Shown piece by piece: positions 1 to 12,065 of a stretch of DNA of 64,000 nt. The stretch is taken from the NCBI GenBank assembly GCA_944990035.1, contig CALYLX010000096.1, positions 62,001 through 126,000 on the forward strand. Direction: 5' to 3'. This DNA is from Clitopilus passeckerianus. Taxonomy: Eukaryota; Basidiomycota; Agaricomycetes; Agaricales; Entolomataceae. The translations under genes were made by a program, and so were the position numbers. Each line of letters begins with the position of its first letter. Position 1 is the first letter of the stretch. A model generated the notes under the pieces. That model ran no database searches, was not told the origin of the DNA, and saw nothing but the letters and a program-made list of their open reading frames with translations.

Positions 1-18
1 GTTTATTGGGATGGATAG
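1..18 (+). CDS. 3' tip of an F-box-like gene entering from the left
   Basis: The first 18 bases read Val-Tyr-Trp-Asp-Gly-stop and are identical to the last codons of the F-box gene that ends at 2660. The similarity continues, with small gaps, about 60 bases past the stop in both places. Only the last five codons are visible, so the call rests on this match. It implies another tandem copy just outside the window. Confidence 0.6.
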   Translation, partial: VYWDG

Positions 19-1068
19 ATTTACCAGCGTTTATAGGATATTTTGTTTTCCGTACATAATGACCTAATTGGGCAAGAATACCTATCGTTGTACCGGGAAG
101 ACGAGGGGTAGACACGTCTGTTTTATACACAGGGACTTAGACCTATGGACGTAAGGCAACGGTTGGAGGAGGATATGGTGGTAGGCGCCATTTCCGCTTG
201 CATGCGCGTGAACTGGATAGCACTGGTTTAAACGCATATCCTAACCTACCTAGGTAGCTGGTATCCTTGGAAAGGGAGAGTACGTTTCTGACATACACGC
301 GGAGGTAGGGTACGTGGATTTATGGGGTGAGACCTCTGGAGGGAGATATTGAGGCCTGGAGAGTCAATGGTGATGACAGCCCGACCACAGTGAAAAAATC
401 GCGAACAACGGCCGCGTTATTCAAAGTTAAACTGATGAGCAAGGGCCTCGACAGGGTGGTGTCGGTGCCAATATGCCTAGAGGCAACATGTTCAATGTTC
501 ACGAAGGCCCCCCCGATGGCACAGGTACAGGTAGAGACGCGGGTACATTGGCTATCACAGGTTTCGGGACAAGGTTGTGGTTCTCATAGCGCCTTCTCTC
601 CCGATGTCGTATTCTGCACTTTCTTGCACAGTCGTAGACGCGGCCTTGGGTTTACCAGCTAGTCAAACGACCACAACGACGACGCATAACTACCCATCAT
701 TGCTACGGGAGTCGTGAAGTGGTTCAACGCCTCCTAGATAGGGGCGAGCTCAGCAACAAAAGTGTTGGCGATAATGGTGGTTCAGTCAAGGATCGTGGGA
801 ATGAAACCCCAAATATGCTTACTGGACCGCACCTCAACTGAATCGGCTCCGAAGCCTCTCATTTGGCGCTTTCACAGCAGCTTGACTTGGTCAGAGGCTT
901 GAGGCTAAAGGGTTTCGAATTTCCGCTCGATAGACAACCTTTCGCGCATAAGCCATCCAGAAAAATAGTTGCTCAGATGGGTAAGCAGTATATGAGCTTC
1001 TACAAGGGCAAAATCTCTTATCTAGCCCGAAAGAAAGCAAAAACCTCTTCTCCAATAAAAGCACAAAG
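19..1068. other. intergenic, no recognisable gene
   Basis: The first 60 bases are 3' flank similar to the flank after 2660, a trace of tandem duplication. The remainder has only short unconnected open frames, none resembling a known family or the neighbouring F-box genes. It presumably holds the promoter of the gene starting at 1069. Confidence 0.5.
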
Positions 1069-2660
1069 ATGGCAGCCTACGAGGCTATAGATGTAGAGAT
1101 TCTGTCCTATGAAGCTAAAATTCGCGGATGCAAAACTCGGCATAATAACCTCTCCGACATTCTTCAGCTCCCTGATGAACTTCTCATCGAAATCTTTATC
1201 CTTCTCGTCTTAGAGGAGGCAAAGAGTATGACTCTCAGATGGATACGTGTCACTCACGTATGTACTCGATGGCGTCGTGCTGCTCTTGACTGCCCAAGGC
1301 TTTGGAGTTGGCCACCGTTTAGCAGGTCGAAACCTGTCGACATCTTCTTGCAGCGGTCCCGTTCAGCTCCCTTGAACATCATTCTGGACCTGTTTTGCCA
1401 AAGTGGCCAGGAGGAGATTCAGGCAGCTATTCGTAATCTGTACAGAGCACAAACTTTGGCTGTCCATGAATTTGAGGCCCATTCTTGGACATACTATCCC
1501 GAGCTTGCGCCTGACGCTACTTTGGATGCACCCCTCCTGAAGTACATCGAACTTCACACGAGTGACCCACGCGTACAGCGTCTTTCCCTTGACCGTATCA
1601 ACGCACCCCAACTTTCCCATCTCAGACTTTGGAACGTCGGCCTTCCAAAAGCACCCGTCGCTTTGGTTTACCCGGCGGTTCTGAGTACTTTGGATATAGG
1701 CATAGATAATTACCAAAGTCGTCCACAGCATACCTTGCACGAGATCCTGGACCATCTACGACATTTTTGCCTCCTGCAACGGCTCCGCCTTGACAACATT
1801 TTTATCGCCGACGCTGACCAGCCAGAGGATACGCCAACTCCTGGCGTTGAACTGTTATCGTTGAAAGAGATAACCATCCGCTCTTCAGCGGATAGATGCC
1901 GTCGATTCTTTGAAGCCATTACCTACCCGGCACACGGTGTCTCCATATCCGTGTGCTGTCTTCCAAGCCCAGTCAAGGACGTTCAAAGACTTTTCCAAAC
2001 CACTCTTGGCCACATGGAGGACACCATCCACGCACTCCATATTTCACCTACAGCTAATAGGAAAGGTCTACACTCATTCAACTTTTACACATCCCCATGC
2101 GACGATGAACTCAATTATTCTGAAGCACCGGCTACAATATCCATCTCCGCAATCTTCGGCAGCGGGATTCTCAAGGACTTATGTGGACGGTTGCCAATGG
2201 AGAACTTAGAACATCTCATCTTTCACGCCCCAACCTCGCAGGAGAGCATTTGGGAGGATTTCGGGAGTTTAGGTCATCTCCAGCTACTCGACATCCGCAA
2301 TACCCACCAGAGCTTCTTGAAGACATTATTAGCTCCTTGGTGGGCAGGTTCGTATTCGAAAAGTCTAGACGGAGGAGATCCGGTTGTAGTAAAGGACGCT
2401 TTTAAGCCAGAAAGTGTTCCGACCTTTCTTGGCAGGCCACGATATTTCACAACTCTCCGTGATTATCGTTCAATGGTTGGGCGTTCAAGAGCCTCCTACG
2501 TTCTCGGTTTCAAATTGACATGTTGACGAAGGGGTTAGTAAAGCGTAGGGAGTATGGGTGTGGCTTGTCGAATTTACACATCTGGGAGTGCCAAGGCATT
2601 ACTTGCGAAGATGTAGAAGAGTTTCTTGGAGGTGCGGAGAAGGTTTATTGGGATGGATAG
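1069..2660 (+). CDS. F-box-like protein, frameshifted near its C-terminus
   Basis: Likely substrate-recognition subunit of an SCF ubiquitin ligase. An F-box-like motif (LPDELLIEIF, then the conserved THVCTRWRRAALDCPRLW) lies at about residues 33-85, followed by about 400 residues of irregular leucine-rich segments, as usual for mushroom F-box proteins. The start codon follows directly after a purine-rich stretch. The open frame stops at 2526, but the neighbouring frame from 2463 continues with family-like sequence (KRREYGCGLSNL ... EKVYWDG) to a stop at 2658-2660, matching the C-terminus of the minus-strand paralog at 4473-6248. The switch equals loss of one base at about 2461-2466. It is either a young pseudogene with an altered tail or a sequencing error. 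Family membership is firm; the substrate is unknown. Confidence 0.8.
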
Positions 2661-2838
2661 AATTACCAGAATTCATTGGATATGTTGTCTGCCTAATTGG
2701 GCTACAAGTAAAGTATGCCGATCATTTGTGCCCAAACAATCATAATTTTGTGATCTCTGTTCACAACCACCAGCACGTCTACATCTGATATGGCCAGCAT
2801 TTTAAAAGCTCGCGAAGGGGACCGCTCAGCGTTAAAGG

Positions 2839-4372
2839 ATGATTCTCACTTTCACATCGGTGAGGAAAGCGTCCACCACTAACTGTTCGGGCAGAACGCT
2901 TACCGTCAATTTCAGCAAATCTTCCAGACGACATTCTGGCTGAAATATTCTATTCTATTGTCCGCGAGCTCCACAGAACTACAACGCCAAATCGCTGGCT
3001 TTATCTCACCCACGTCTGTTCCCATTGGCGGAGTGTTGCTCTCGGATATCCTCGACTTTGGAGTTCGCCATCGTTTCGTCGCAAGGATTGTGCAGAAGTC
3101 ATGCTTCAGCGTGCTCGTGCAACGCCTTTAGACATTGTCCTGGACTTCAACAAACCCTGCGACCTTTCTTGTCTCAGAATGGCGATTGCCAATCTGCATC
3201 GGGCCACAGCATTCAGTCTATATGGCATTCTCCCTAAATGGTATAACCGATCTCTCCTGGATTCATACGGAGGCAAGAGTTATGACGCTCCGTTGCTGAG
3301 ATCGATCACCATAGCCTCCGCCTTTGCCAGCAATCACTGCCCATTCTTACTTGACGTAATATCGATACAAGCACCCCAACTCCGAGTTGTAAGCCTTCAG
3401 AATTGGCGCCTCCCGAAAACGGTTGCTCTCTCGGAATCGTTCAACCTCATTACGAGTCTGAAGATCGACACCTCTCATGATGCACGAGAACCGAGGAGAG
3501 ACTCCCTACAAAACATTTTGACGTACTTGAACAACTTCCAACACCTCCAGTTTCTTCACCTCGATAGCACCATTCAGAGAGATGAGACCGGGTCCACAAG
3601 TCGCCTTCCTGACGTTCATCTACCCGAGCTATCGACTCTCATATTCCGTGATACCCCTAGGACTTGTAGGGCCTTTTTCAGGACTGTCACGTTCCCAGGC
3701 AGCGCCAATGTGGCCATCAGCACAGACTGTATTACATACGGGGGTCTTTCCTTAACAGATACTCGGGCTCTCCTTGAGCGTGCTATGGGTCGCTTGCGAG
3801 ATCCTATCAAAGCCCTTCATGTCAAAGCACAAGAGGGATCAGGTGCCACCAACCAACAGTTCGACATGTGGACCTCCTGCGACGAACAGTGCGAATACGC
3901 AGACCGAAAGCCAATCTTATCGATTGTGACGCCGTTCGATCTGGAAATATGTCGCTCTCTGAAATCGCGAACGTTTTTCAGAGATCTGGAACATCTCATC
4001 TTCGACATCCCAGCTTCCCCACTTGACTGCTTGGCTGATTTCGAAAGCCTGGATCGCCTTTGGCTCCTAGAAGTTGCAGAGAAGAGCCTCGTACTGCTCG
4101 ATTTCCTATCGCCACCAGCACCAAAGGAGAATTGGACCCTCCCGGAGTTAGTGAAGAAGCCAAATTTGCCATCCCTCCAGGACCTCACTCTCAATCAATG
4201 GCTGTTCGACGAGGACGAACGCTGGGTATTCGACGAGTTTGTCAAAGCGCTGAAGATTCGCCGCCTTGGCGGACATGGGCTCGCCAATATACAGCTTTGG
4301 AAATGTAAAGGGTTGACCACTCGACAACTAGAATCATTGGCTGGCGTAGTTGATAATCTTTATTGGGTGTAA
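2839..4372 (+). CDS. F-box-like protein, two-exon model
   Basis: Tandem paralog of the preceding gene. The body is open from the F-box motif (ANLPDDILAEIFYSIV, about 2915-2962) through leucine-rich segments to the family C-terminal signature NLYWV at 4372. The frame has no Met upstream of the F-box, so a short first exon is needed. The best model is exon 2839-2859 (seven codons), intron 2860-2914 (GTGAGG, CTAAC, TTTCAG, 55 nt), then exon 2915-4372, giving 492 residues. An alternative acceptor at 2893 would also keep frame. The conserved THVCSHWRSVALGYPRLW segment follows the F-box. Likely SCF adaptor; substrate unknown. The first exon is the uncertain part. Confidence 0.8.
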
Positions 4373-4472
4373 TTGAATATACAGGGTTCAATGATGAATA
4401 GAAGAAGGATTTGAAGCAACACTCATGATACAGATACCCTAAAGCTTGAAATGTGAGCGTACCACAGAAGCA

Positions 4473-6248
4473 TCATTCCACTTTACTCTCTTTCACCCCC
4501 TCACCCGGGTCATCAATAATGGGCTCAATAATGGGATCCTCTCCGTCCCAGTAGACCTCGTCAACCACCTCCACCAGACTCTCCAGATCTTCATAGCGAA
4601 ACCCGTCGCAGCCTGCTAATTGTAAGTGAGACAACCCACATCCGTGCTCCCGTCGTTTAGCTATGCCCTTCGCAAATGTCGACGGACATATCCAAGAGTG
4701 CTTGTAGTTTTCAAACACCCAATCATGATCGAGGGTTAGATCACGAAGAGCTTTGAAGTAGCGCGGCGGACGCGACTTTTCTTCAGTGGCGGGGGCAGAG
4801 TCGGAGGGAGGGGCCTCTAGTTTCTTGCTACCTTTCGCCTTATGAGCTTTCTTGAGTTCCCCTTCCCAGGGGGACATGAGCACTCTCAGGAACGCATAAT
4901 GGGGATTCCGAATGTCTATCAAAAAGAGATGCTTTAACCTGCCAAAGTCCTTCCACATGAAGTTGTGTGACGCATCGACATGGTAGACGAGGTGTTGTAA
5001 ATCTTGCATGGGTAAGAGATCGCAAAAATCGACGAAGATTTTCCGCAGGAAAGGGGCGATGATAGTTAGAGGGCTTGGTTCATCAGCGTAACCTAGGTCG
5101 TCGAGATGTGGTGTTGTCCAGAAGTTGAGAGAGCATGGGGAGTTAGCTGAGCTATATGCGCTTTGAGTGGGTAGGATATGCAGTGTTCGAATGGGTTGTA
5201 AACGGTGAGTGGTATTCAAAAGAAGTGTTTTGATGTTGCCGGCAGCAACATCATGATTGGAATCGTCCTCTAGACCCGAGAGGCAACTGATAGATACATT
5301 GACGCCGTGATTGGGGTAGGTAATTGATTCAAAGAAGACGCGACACATTTGGGGTGTGTCTTCAACGACGACGTTCTTGAGAGTTGCTAATTCGATGGGT
5401 GATTTAATGCTAGGAAGATGATAAGGTAGGAAGGCGTCGTAGAGGCGAAGGTCTTGGAGTTGTCCAAGGTGTGGAAGAGCGGTGAGGAGGTCTCCCATAC
5501 GAACCCGGTTCTTAGATTGTCGTCCTGAGGATCTGATTTCCAAGGCGGTAAGCATGGGAAGAGAGGTCAAATCCACTGGTAGACCGTCGAGCCCCCTATT
5601 GCGTAAAGTGAGGTGTCGCAGCTGAGGACATGCCAGGTTGAATCCTTCAGACAACTCCTTCGAGCGGTGAGTAACCGCATTAATAGTAAGCGAATGTAAT
5701 GCAGGGGCACTTAGGGATCTCCCCTTGAGATGCCCGTCGAAGAATTCCCAGTGGTCAGGGGAAATGAGGCTATGCATCGTCAAGGACTGTGCACGGGTCA
5801 AGCTGGCGAACGCTTTCCAGATCGCATGTGACTTGTGGAATCTGCTGAAGTTGATCACAAGGTTCAGCGGCATATGTGCGGCGCGAGATAGCATGGCTTC
5901 GGCGCATGGAAGGTTGCGGAAGGACGGCCAACTCCAGAGTAGAGGGCTTTGGAGGGCGATGTCCCGCCAGCGTGGGGATACGTGGGTTATAAACATCCAT
6001 GAGTTTGACATGGTTTCCACTCCGTGAAGCATGATAAGCGTGAAGATCTCGACGAGAATCTCTGCTGGGACTCGTTCAGTTACGTCGAAGGCAGTGCGGG
6101 GATAGTGGAGAGCAGACTCTCCGGTTGCGTCAGCAGGAGTGGAAAGCACTTTCTGCCCATGTCCCTCTTCAACAGGCTCTGTTGTTTGAACCACGCTTGC
6201 TTCTGCGACCTTGTCATCCGGCACAGGGAGCATCGTCTGAGTTGTCAT
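4473..6248 (-). CDS. F-box-like protein, 591 aa, single exon
   Basis: Minus-strand member of the same family, convergent with the gene ending at 4372. It has a Glu/Thr-rich N-terminal extension of about 55 residues, then the F-box-like motif (ERVPAEILVEIFTLIML) at about 58-75, the THVSPRWRDIALQSPLLW segment, and leucine-rich segments. The C-terminal signature EVVDEVYWDG is followed by an extra acidic tail rich in Glu, Asp and Pro. It is intact and intronless, so it is the best local reference for judging the frameshifted copy at 1069-2660. Predicted role is substrate binding for an SCF ubiquitin ligase; the target cannot be read from sequence. Confidence 0.88.
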   Translation of the reverse strand: MTTQTMLPVPDDKVAEASVVQTTEPVEEGHGQKVLSTPADATGESALHYPRTAFDVTERVPAEILVEIFTLIMLHGVETMSNSWMFITHVSPRWRDIALQSPLLWSWPSFRNLPCAEAMLSRAAHMPLNLVINFSRFHKSHAIWKAFASLTRAQSLTMHSLISPDHWEFFDGHLKGRSLSAPALHSLTINAVTHRSKELSEGFNLACPQLRHLTLRNRGLDGLPVDLTSLPMLTALEIRSSGRQSKNRVRMGDLLTALPHLGQLQDLRLYDAFLPYHLPSIKSPIELATLKNVVVEDTPQMCRVFFESITYPNHGVNVSISCLSGLEDDSNHDVAAGNIKTLLLNTTHRLQPIRTLHILPTQSAYSSANSPCSLNFWTTPHLDDLGYADEPSPLTIIAPFLRKIFVDFCDLLPMQDLQHLVYHVDASHNFMWKDFGRLKHLFLIDIRNPHYAFLRVLMSPWEGELKKAHKAKGSKKLEAPPSDSAPATEEKSRPPRYFKALRDLTLDHDWVFENYKHSWICPSTFAKGIAKRREHGCGLSHLQLAGCDGFRYEDLESLVEVVDEVYWDGEDPIIEPIIDDPGEGVKESKVE

Positions 6249-6747
6249 GTTGGTAGGTCAATCTGACAAAACAGCGATGCTGAGCACAATGCAACGACTT
6301 GCACATGAGTTATCCGACCTTCTCAGAATCGTAATTCCAGTATATAGGAACCGATTGGATATTCAATCAATACGCGTCGTGATGTCTTCTCCGGAATTGG
6401 TGGTAGCAGACGTTGTGGCGTATTTCACAGCAACTGCTGTCCTTGTTCCGTACGGACTTCCCGTCTGGTTTCTACTCGTAGGATCTGATAGTTTGTAGGT
6501 GCCTCAACCTGTATAAAAGCCGATTAACGGCAGGTTGCAGGTAAAGGACCTTGACTTTCGAGTAACAGCCTTTCGGTAGTGGCAGTGAATCAAAGGTGGA
6601 TATATCCGGATAGCGAGCCGAGTCATTTAACGCGAAGCTGACTAATATGGTCACGGGACCGACTGCCTCTTTCGGCCAACAACGCGCTCGACTTTCACCG
6701 TCGCCATTCAACGCGTCGAGAACGCCTGTCGCGACGTCTAGCTCGTC
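6249..6747. other. shared divergent promoter region of F-box gene and SMC1
   Basis: A 499-base intergenic stretch between two divergently transcribed genes. It contains only short open frames with no family resemblance. It must hold both promoters; no convincing TATA box was picked out. Confidence 0.5.
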
Positions 6748-9700
6748 ATGCCTCTCATACGCATTGAGCTAAGCGACTTTAAATCCTACAGGTGAGGCCA
6801 AGAAATGATAAATCTCTATTTTCTGCTCACGAGCACCAAAAACTAGAGGACATCAGACAATTGGACCATTCAAGAGCTTCACCTCAGTCATTGGTCCAAA
6901 TGGTGCTGGAAAGTCCAATCTAATGGATGCTATATCCTTTGTTTTGGGTGTCAAAAGTGCTCAGCTGCGAAGCTCTCAGCTGAAGGATCTGGTATACCGG
7001 GGCAGAAGATTGGCAAAATCAAATGCAGAAGACGGTTCTATGGCCCAAGACGAAGAGGACGATGAGGAAGAAGGGGAGGGAGAAGGTACTGCTAAGAAGG
7101 CTTGGGTGCTTGCAGTCTACGAAGATGCAGACAAAAAGGAATGGCGCTTCCAGCGAACGTTAGTGCTTTCATTTCGTGCCCTAGATCCAGATGCTGAGCC
7201 TACTCTGGCAGTATTTCAACGACAGGGGCCTCAGAATACAAACTGAACAACAAGACTGTGACATACTCTGCATATAACGCCGCCCTTATCTCCCACAACA
7301 TCCTCGTGAAGGCCAAGAACTTCCTTGTGTTTCAAGGAGACGTAGAAGCAGTCGCGTCGCAGTCTTCTCGCGAGCTGGCGCGCCTCATTGAGCAAATTAG
7401 TGGTTCCTTGGAGTTGGCTGGTGAATACGAAAAGGCAAAAGAGGCGCAAGATCGTGCAACCGAGAATGCCACATTCAACTTCACCAAACGAAGGGGTATT
7501 GCTGGAGAGATCAAACAATACAAGGAACAGAAGGGAGAGGCTGAGAGGTTCGAAAGACTGGTGCAGGAGAGGGTGAGTACTTCTTGGTTCCATTGTTTTT
7601 CTACAACGCATAACTTACGCTATTTCATTTTTGCCTAGGACGACGCCATCCTACAACGGCATCTCTTCAAACTGTTCCAAATCGAGGAATCCATTGATAT
7701 GAACTCGTCGAATATCAAGAGCAAGAACAAGGAGCTAGCCGGACATCGTCAAGAACAGAGCGTCCGAGAAAAAAAGCTGGAGGCTGCTCGTGCCGAACAA
7801 GGCAAAGTTCGTGCTGAAGTCATGCAAAAGGAGAAGTCAATAAGGAAGCATGAGAAAACGCTCGCCGACAAGGTGAATATTGGATACGGCCCACTACTTC
7901 CGTTACACCGCAATGCTGAACGAGCTTGCTACTTCCTAGAAACCCGACCTTGCCACCAAGGAAGCTCAAATCACTCACTTTACACGGAGGATAACCAATG
8001 CTACGAAGACGAAGGACGATGTCCTAAAGAGCGCAGAAAAGCTGCAGGAGCGTGTTGAATCTCTTCAAAAGGAACTCGTGAATGTCAGGAAGGCGGCTGA
8101 TGCTGCACAAGGTAACCACCTTCCACTTCCCGACGGAGAGCAATATGCTAACTTCTGGCCAATAGAAAAGCAGAGGAAAGCGTCAGAGCAGAATTTTGCC
8201 TTAAGCGAGGAGAGTCTAGAAGAATATCGCAAGCTGTGAGTTATTTTAAACCCATCATCCAACCACAGCGGTTCTCACGGATTGTTACCAGGAAAGCTGC
8301 TGCAAGCGTACTCGCCGTGGACGAGCGACAAGCACTCGAAACTCTTACTCGCGATGAGAAGACGGGCAGCCGCAATCTAGCACAATCTAAGGAGAGGCAA
8401 CAAGGACTTACAGAGAGGAGAGATGCCAGATCTGAGGAGTTGCGCAACCTCCTAGAGAAGAAAGCTGAGGTTGGTGTTTGAACCCTAAGTTCGGGAGAAT
8501 TGGCGCTGACACCATGCAATACTAGCTTGAGAGCAAGATCTCGGAAATGCAGAGAACCCTACAGCAGAACAAGCAGGAGCTGGATAACCAGCAGTCTGAA
8601 AAGACTAGGATCTCGTATGTATTCACATATTGGTCCGTCCGTCATCCGATCCAATGTCTATTTCAGAAAACTCGAGAAGGAAACAGACGAGAAACTCCAA
8701 ACCATCTACCAGCAATTGCTTCAAGCTGGTGTTGACAAGAACGAATCGGAGAGGGAAATCCGACTCAAGGAAACACTCTCGAACCTGCAACGCATATTCC
8801 CCGGAGTTCGGGGGCGACTCGTTGACCTCTGCAAACCTGTTGCCAGGAAGTACGAAACGGCCATGAGTGTAGTCTTGGGAAGGAATATTGATGCTATCGT
8901 GGTGGACGAGGAGAGAACTGCTATTGACTGCATTGAGGTAATACACGACTCTCTTCTCCCGATTATGGTGTTGCTGACGGGTCACAATTTGCAATAGTAC
9001 CTGAGAAATCAACGGGCTGGACAAGCGACTTTCATTCCTCTCGACACGATCCAGGTGAAGCCAATCAACGACAAATTCCGTTCTTTCGCGAAAGGTGCAC
9101 GTCTAGCTGTCGATGTAATCGTTAGCGAGGGTGCCATTGAGAGGGCCATTCATCATGCATGCGGGAATGCTTTGGTCTGTGACACTATGGACATTGCAAG
9201 ATATGTTTGCTACGAAAAGGGCCAAGAAGTGAAAGGTCCGCTGAAGATGCTGTTTGTCTTGCGCCTTCAATTCTGATCTGCCTTTCCTTATAGCTGTGAC
9301 CCTTGAAGGCACTGTCATTCACAAGAGCGGTCTTATCACCGGTGGTCGCAGCTCCCATGGCACTAGCAAGAAATATGATGAGAAGGATGTGCAAGGTAGT
9401 TGTAGCTTCTGCGTATTTAGCCCAATTGCTGACCCACTTGATCAGGTTTGATGCGTGCCAGAGACAACCTCAAAGCCCAGCTACGCGAATTGGCAAAGCA
9501 GAAGCCCAGGGGACAGACCGATGAGAACTTGATCGCTGAAATCTCAAGGCTGGACTCCACCCTTGTAGTTGCTAGGGATGATTTGGTAACGTCCTTACCC
9601 CACCACCTCCTGCAACCTGCTAATCAACCCGTTCACAGAATGCATGCAACCTCCGCATAAACGGTCTCAAGGATGAAGTCAAGCACCTTGAACGAGAGAT

Positions 9701-11620
9701 CAAGAAGAACGCTCCGGAACTGAAGAAGGTACTTCTATCGCTCCCTGCTCTCTCTACATGATGAACCTTCCTCATGCTCAATTTATTTAGCTCCAAACTA
9801 CCTATGATACGCTCCAAGAACGGATTGCCCAACTTGCCGAAACCATAGACCATGCCGAGGCTGGAATATACAGGAACTTCTGTCAACAAATCGGCGTTAC
9901 CAACATTCGAGAATACGAAGAACGGCAAATGAAGATGGCCCAGGAAGAGAGCAAGGCACGCCTGGAGTATGAAACCCAGATATCCCGACTGACCCATCAG
10001 TATGTCGCATGTTTTCAAGCACCTCACAACGTTAGTCTAACGTTTCCGTAGACTTGCCTTTGAGTCAGAAGGTCTCAATTCTTCTCGTGATCGCATTACA
10101 AGCATCGACAAGGCCCTTGACTCTGACCGGGCCAACCTTGCGAAATGGGAGAAGGAGAAGGATGCAGCGTTGGAGGATATTCGAGGATGGGAGACCTCAA
10201 TCGCAGAAGAAAAAGAAGCTCTTGGCACGGTGCAGGAAACCTTGGAGGAGAAGACTAGGGCCGTCGAAGTGGCCAAGAAGAGTGCCCAGCAGGCATCTAA
10301 AGTTTTAGACCTTGCTCTCAAAGAGATTTCCAGCTGGGTATGTGACCTGTCAAGTATTCTTATGATTGTTGTTAACTTCTCCGTAAACAGAACGACGAGA
10401 TTGAGAAGCTTGCCCTAGAGCGTTCCGCGATATATCGCAAATGTCGTCTAGAAGAAGTACAATTGCCTCTAGTTCGAGGCAATCTTAAGCATGTACCCAT
10501 GGAGGAGGTTAGTGCGCCCTTTGCCGCCGTGTGCGTACTTGGCCTGACCTGCTGCCTAGAACTTACGAGACGAAATGGCTATGGACGTTGATGATGACGA
10601 GGATGGCACGCAACGACCGAAGAAAGCAGCCGATTATGGAATTGAAGTCAACTTCGACAGTCTGGACGAAGAAGCTCGGGAAAGTGGCTCTGTTGAAGAT
10701 TTCGAGAAGGAAATAACTCGTCTGAATGCCGAACTCGAAAGAATTGCGCCGAATCTGAAAGCTATTGAACGGTATGCTCACCAGCACTTCTCGAGACTGG
10801 CCTGCTAAACAGTTTCCAGATTGGACGACATCGAGTCGAAACTCGCGGAAACCGAACGTGAGGCAGATAAAGCCCGTAAAGACTCTAAAAGTGCTCGCGA
10901 CGAGTTTGCAGACGTTAGAAAGCGAAGGTTGGTCCTTCACATATCGCAATGAACTAGATATCTTACCCAGCCATCAGATGTGAACTTTTCAACAAGGCAT
11001 ACAACCACATCTCAGATCGCATCGATCAAGTCTATAAAGACCTTACCAAAGGGAAGGCATCCCCTATGGGTGGTGTAGCTTATCTCTCTTTGGAGGATAG
11101 TGAGGTATGTGCCATCTTGTGGTGGTTTGCCAATATTCTCAATCGTCGCCAGGAACCTTACAATGGTGGTGTCAAATATCATGCAATGCCACCGATGAAG
11201 CGTTTCCGAGATATGGAACAACTTTCAGGTGGCGAGAAAACAGTCGCAGCACTAGCCCTTTTGTTCGCCATTCATAGGTTAGTGGCGCCAATTTCAGCCA
11301 CCGAAATGATTTGCTGATCAATGCCCACAGTTACCAACCTGCTCCATTCTTCGTATTGGACGAAGTCGATGCTGCCCTAGATAACACGAATGTAGCCAAG
11401 ATCGCGAACTACATTCGTGCCCATGCGTCTGAGACGTTCCAGTTTATCGTCATCAGTCTGAAGGGTTCACTGTACGAACGTGGCAACTCTCTGGTTGGCA
11501 TCTTCCGTGATCAGGACGTGAACAGTTCTCGAACGTTGACGCTGGATGTATGTTTGACTGGCCCACTGTTGCGCTTCCATACTGACTGGTTCTCCACAGC
11601 TCACGCAATATGATGATTGA
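6748..11620 (+). CDS. SMC1: cohesin subunit SMC1, 22 exons
   Basis: Core ATPase of the cohesin ring that holds sister chromatids together and shapes chromosomes. Exon 1 gives [15 protein letters not shown]; the Walker A motif GPNGAGKS is in exon 2 (6847-7158). Two long coiled coils flank a hinge around 8760-9400. The C-terminal lobe has the ABC signature LSGGEKT (about 11221) and Walker [12 protein letters not shown] (about 11350), followed by a short tail ending LTQYDD. By-eye splicing: 6748-6791, 6847-7158, 7212-7572, 7639-7872, 7940-8111, 8166-8235, 8292-8469, 8526-8614, 8667-8937, 8998-9235, 9294-9395, 9446-9585, 9639-9728, 9791-9999, 10052-10337, 10391-10507, 10560-10771, 10820-10927, 10978-11104, 11153-11277, 11331-11547, 11600-11620. 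This yields 1240 residues with every phase consistent, normal for SMC1. Introns are 48-67 nt. A Glu/Asp-rich insertion follows the Walker A region. SMC1 rather than SMC3, from the N-terminus and the YRGH segment. Confidence 0.96.
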
Positions 11621-12065
11621 TCAATCTCCCGTAATGCTACCACACACCTCGCTTTCCTGTTCAACTTGCATCTCTTGTACTTTTTAGCAGCTTATTATTA
11701 TCGAATCTCAGAATACGATCGACGTTGTAATGCCGACCCGATACTTGATCTATACTCCAGTAGCCTGCGCAAGATTCTGCACAAAATTCTGTGGCAACGC
11801 TTACTACGGCAAAGAATGAGAATCTCTGAAGCATGGTATGGTATGCACTGATAATTCCGCCTTCAGCCACAATTCCGGTGAGCTCCTTGTTCTGCCACTC
11901 GGGTCGAGCTCATTTCCCATTTAATGCATACAGGATCATTCCACCCATTGGCATGACTGCCGGTCGAGTGACCTCTGTTCAACACTAATACTACTCAGTC
12001 AGCGGAACTGAAGTCCGTCACTAAAGTCCATTATTGCGCTAGCTTGTTGGATTTATGGGCATCAC
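11621..12065. other. intergenic, SMC1 3' flank and P450 promoter
   Basis: Only short open frames on both strands, none resembling a known protein. Nothing further is supported here. Confidence 0.4.

Noticed and set aside
6748..11620. Fragmented frames suggesting an SMC pseudogene
   Set aside because: All breaks coincide with GT-AG introns of 48-67 nt, and the 22 exons give a full 1240-residue protein with intact Walker A, signature and Walker B.
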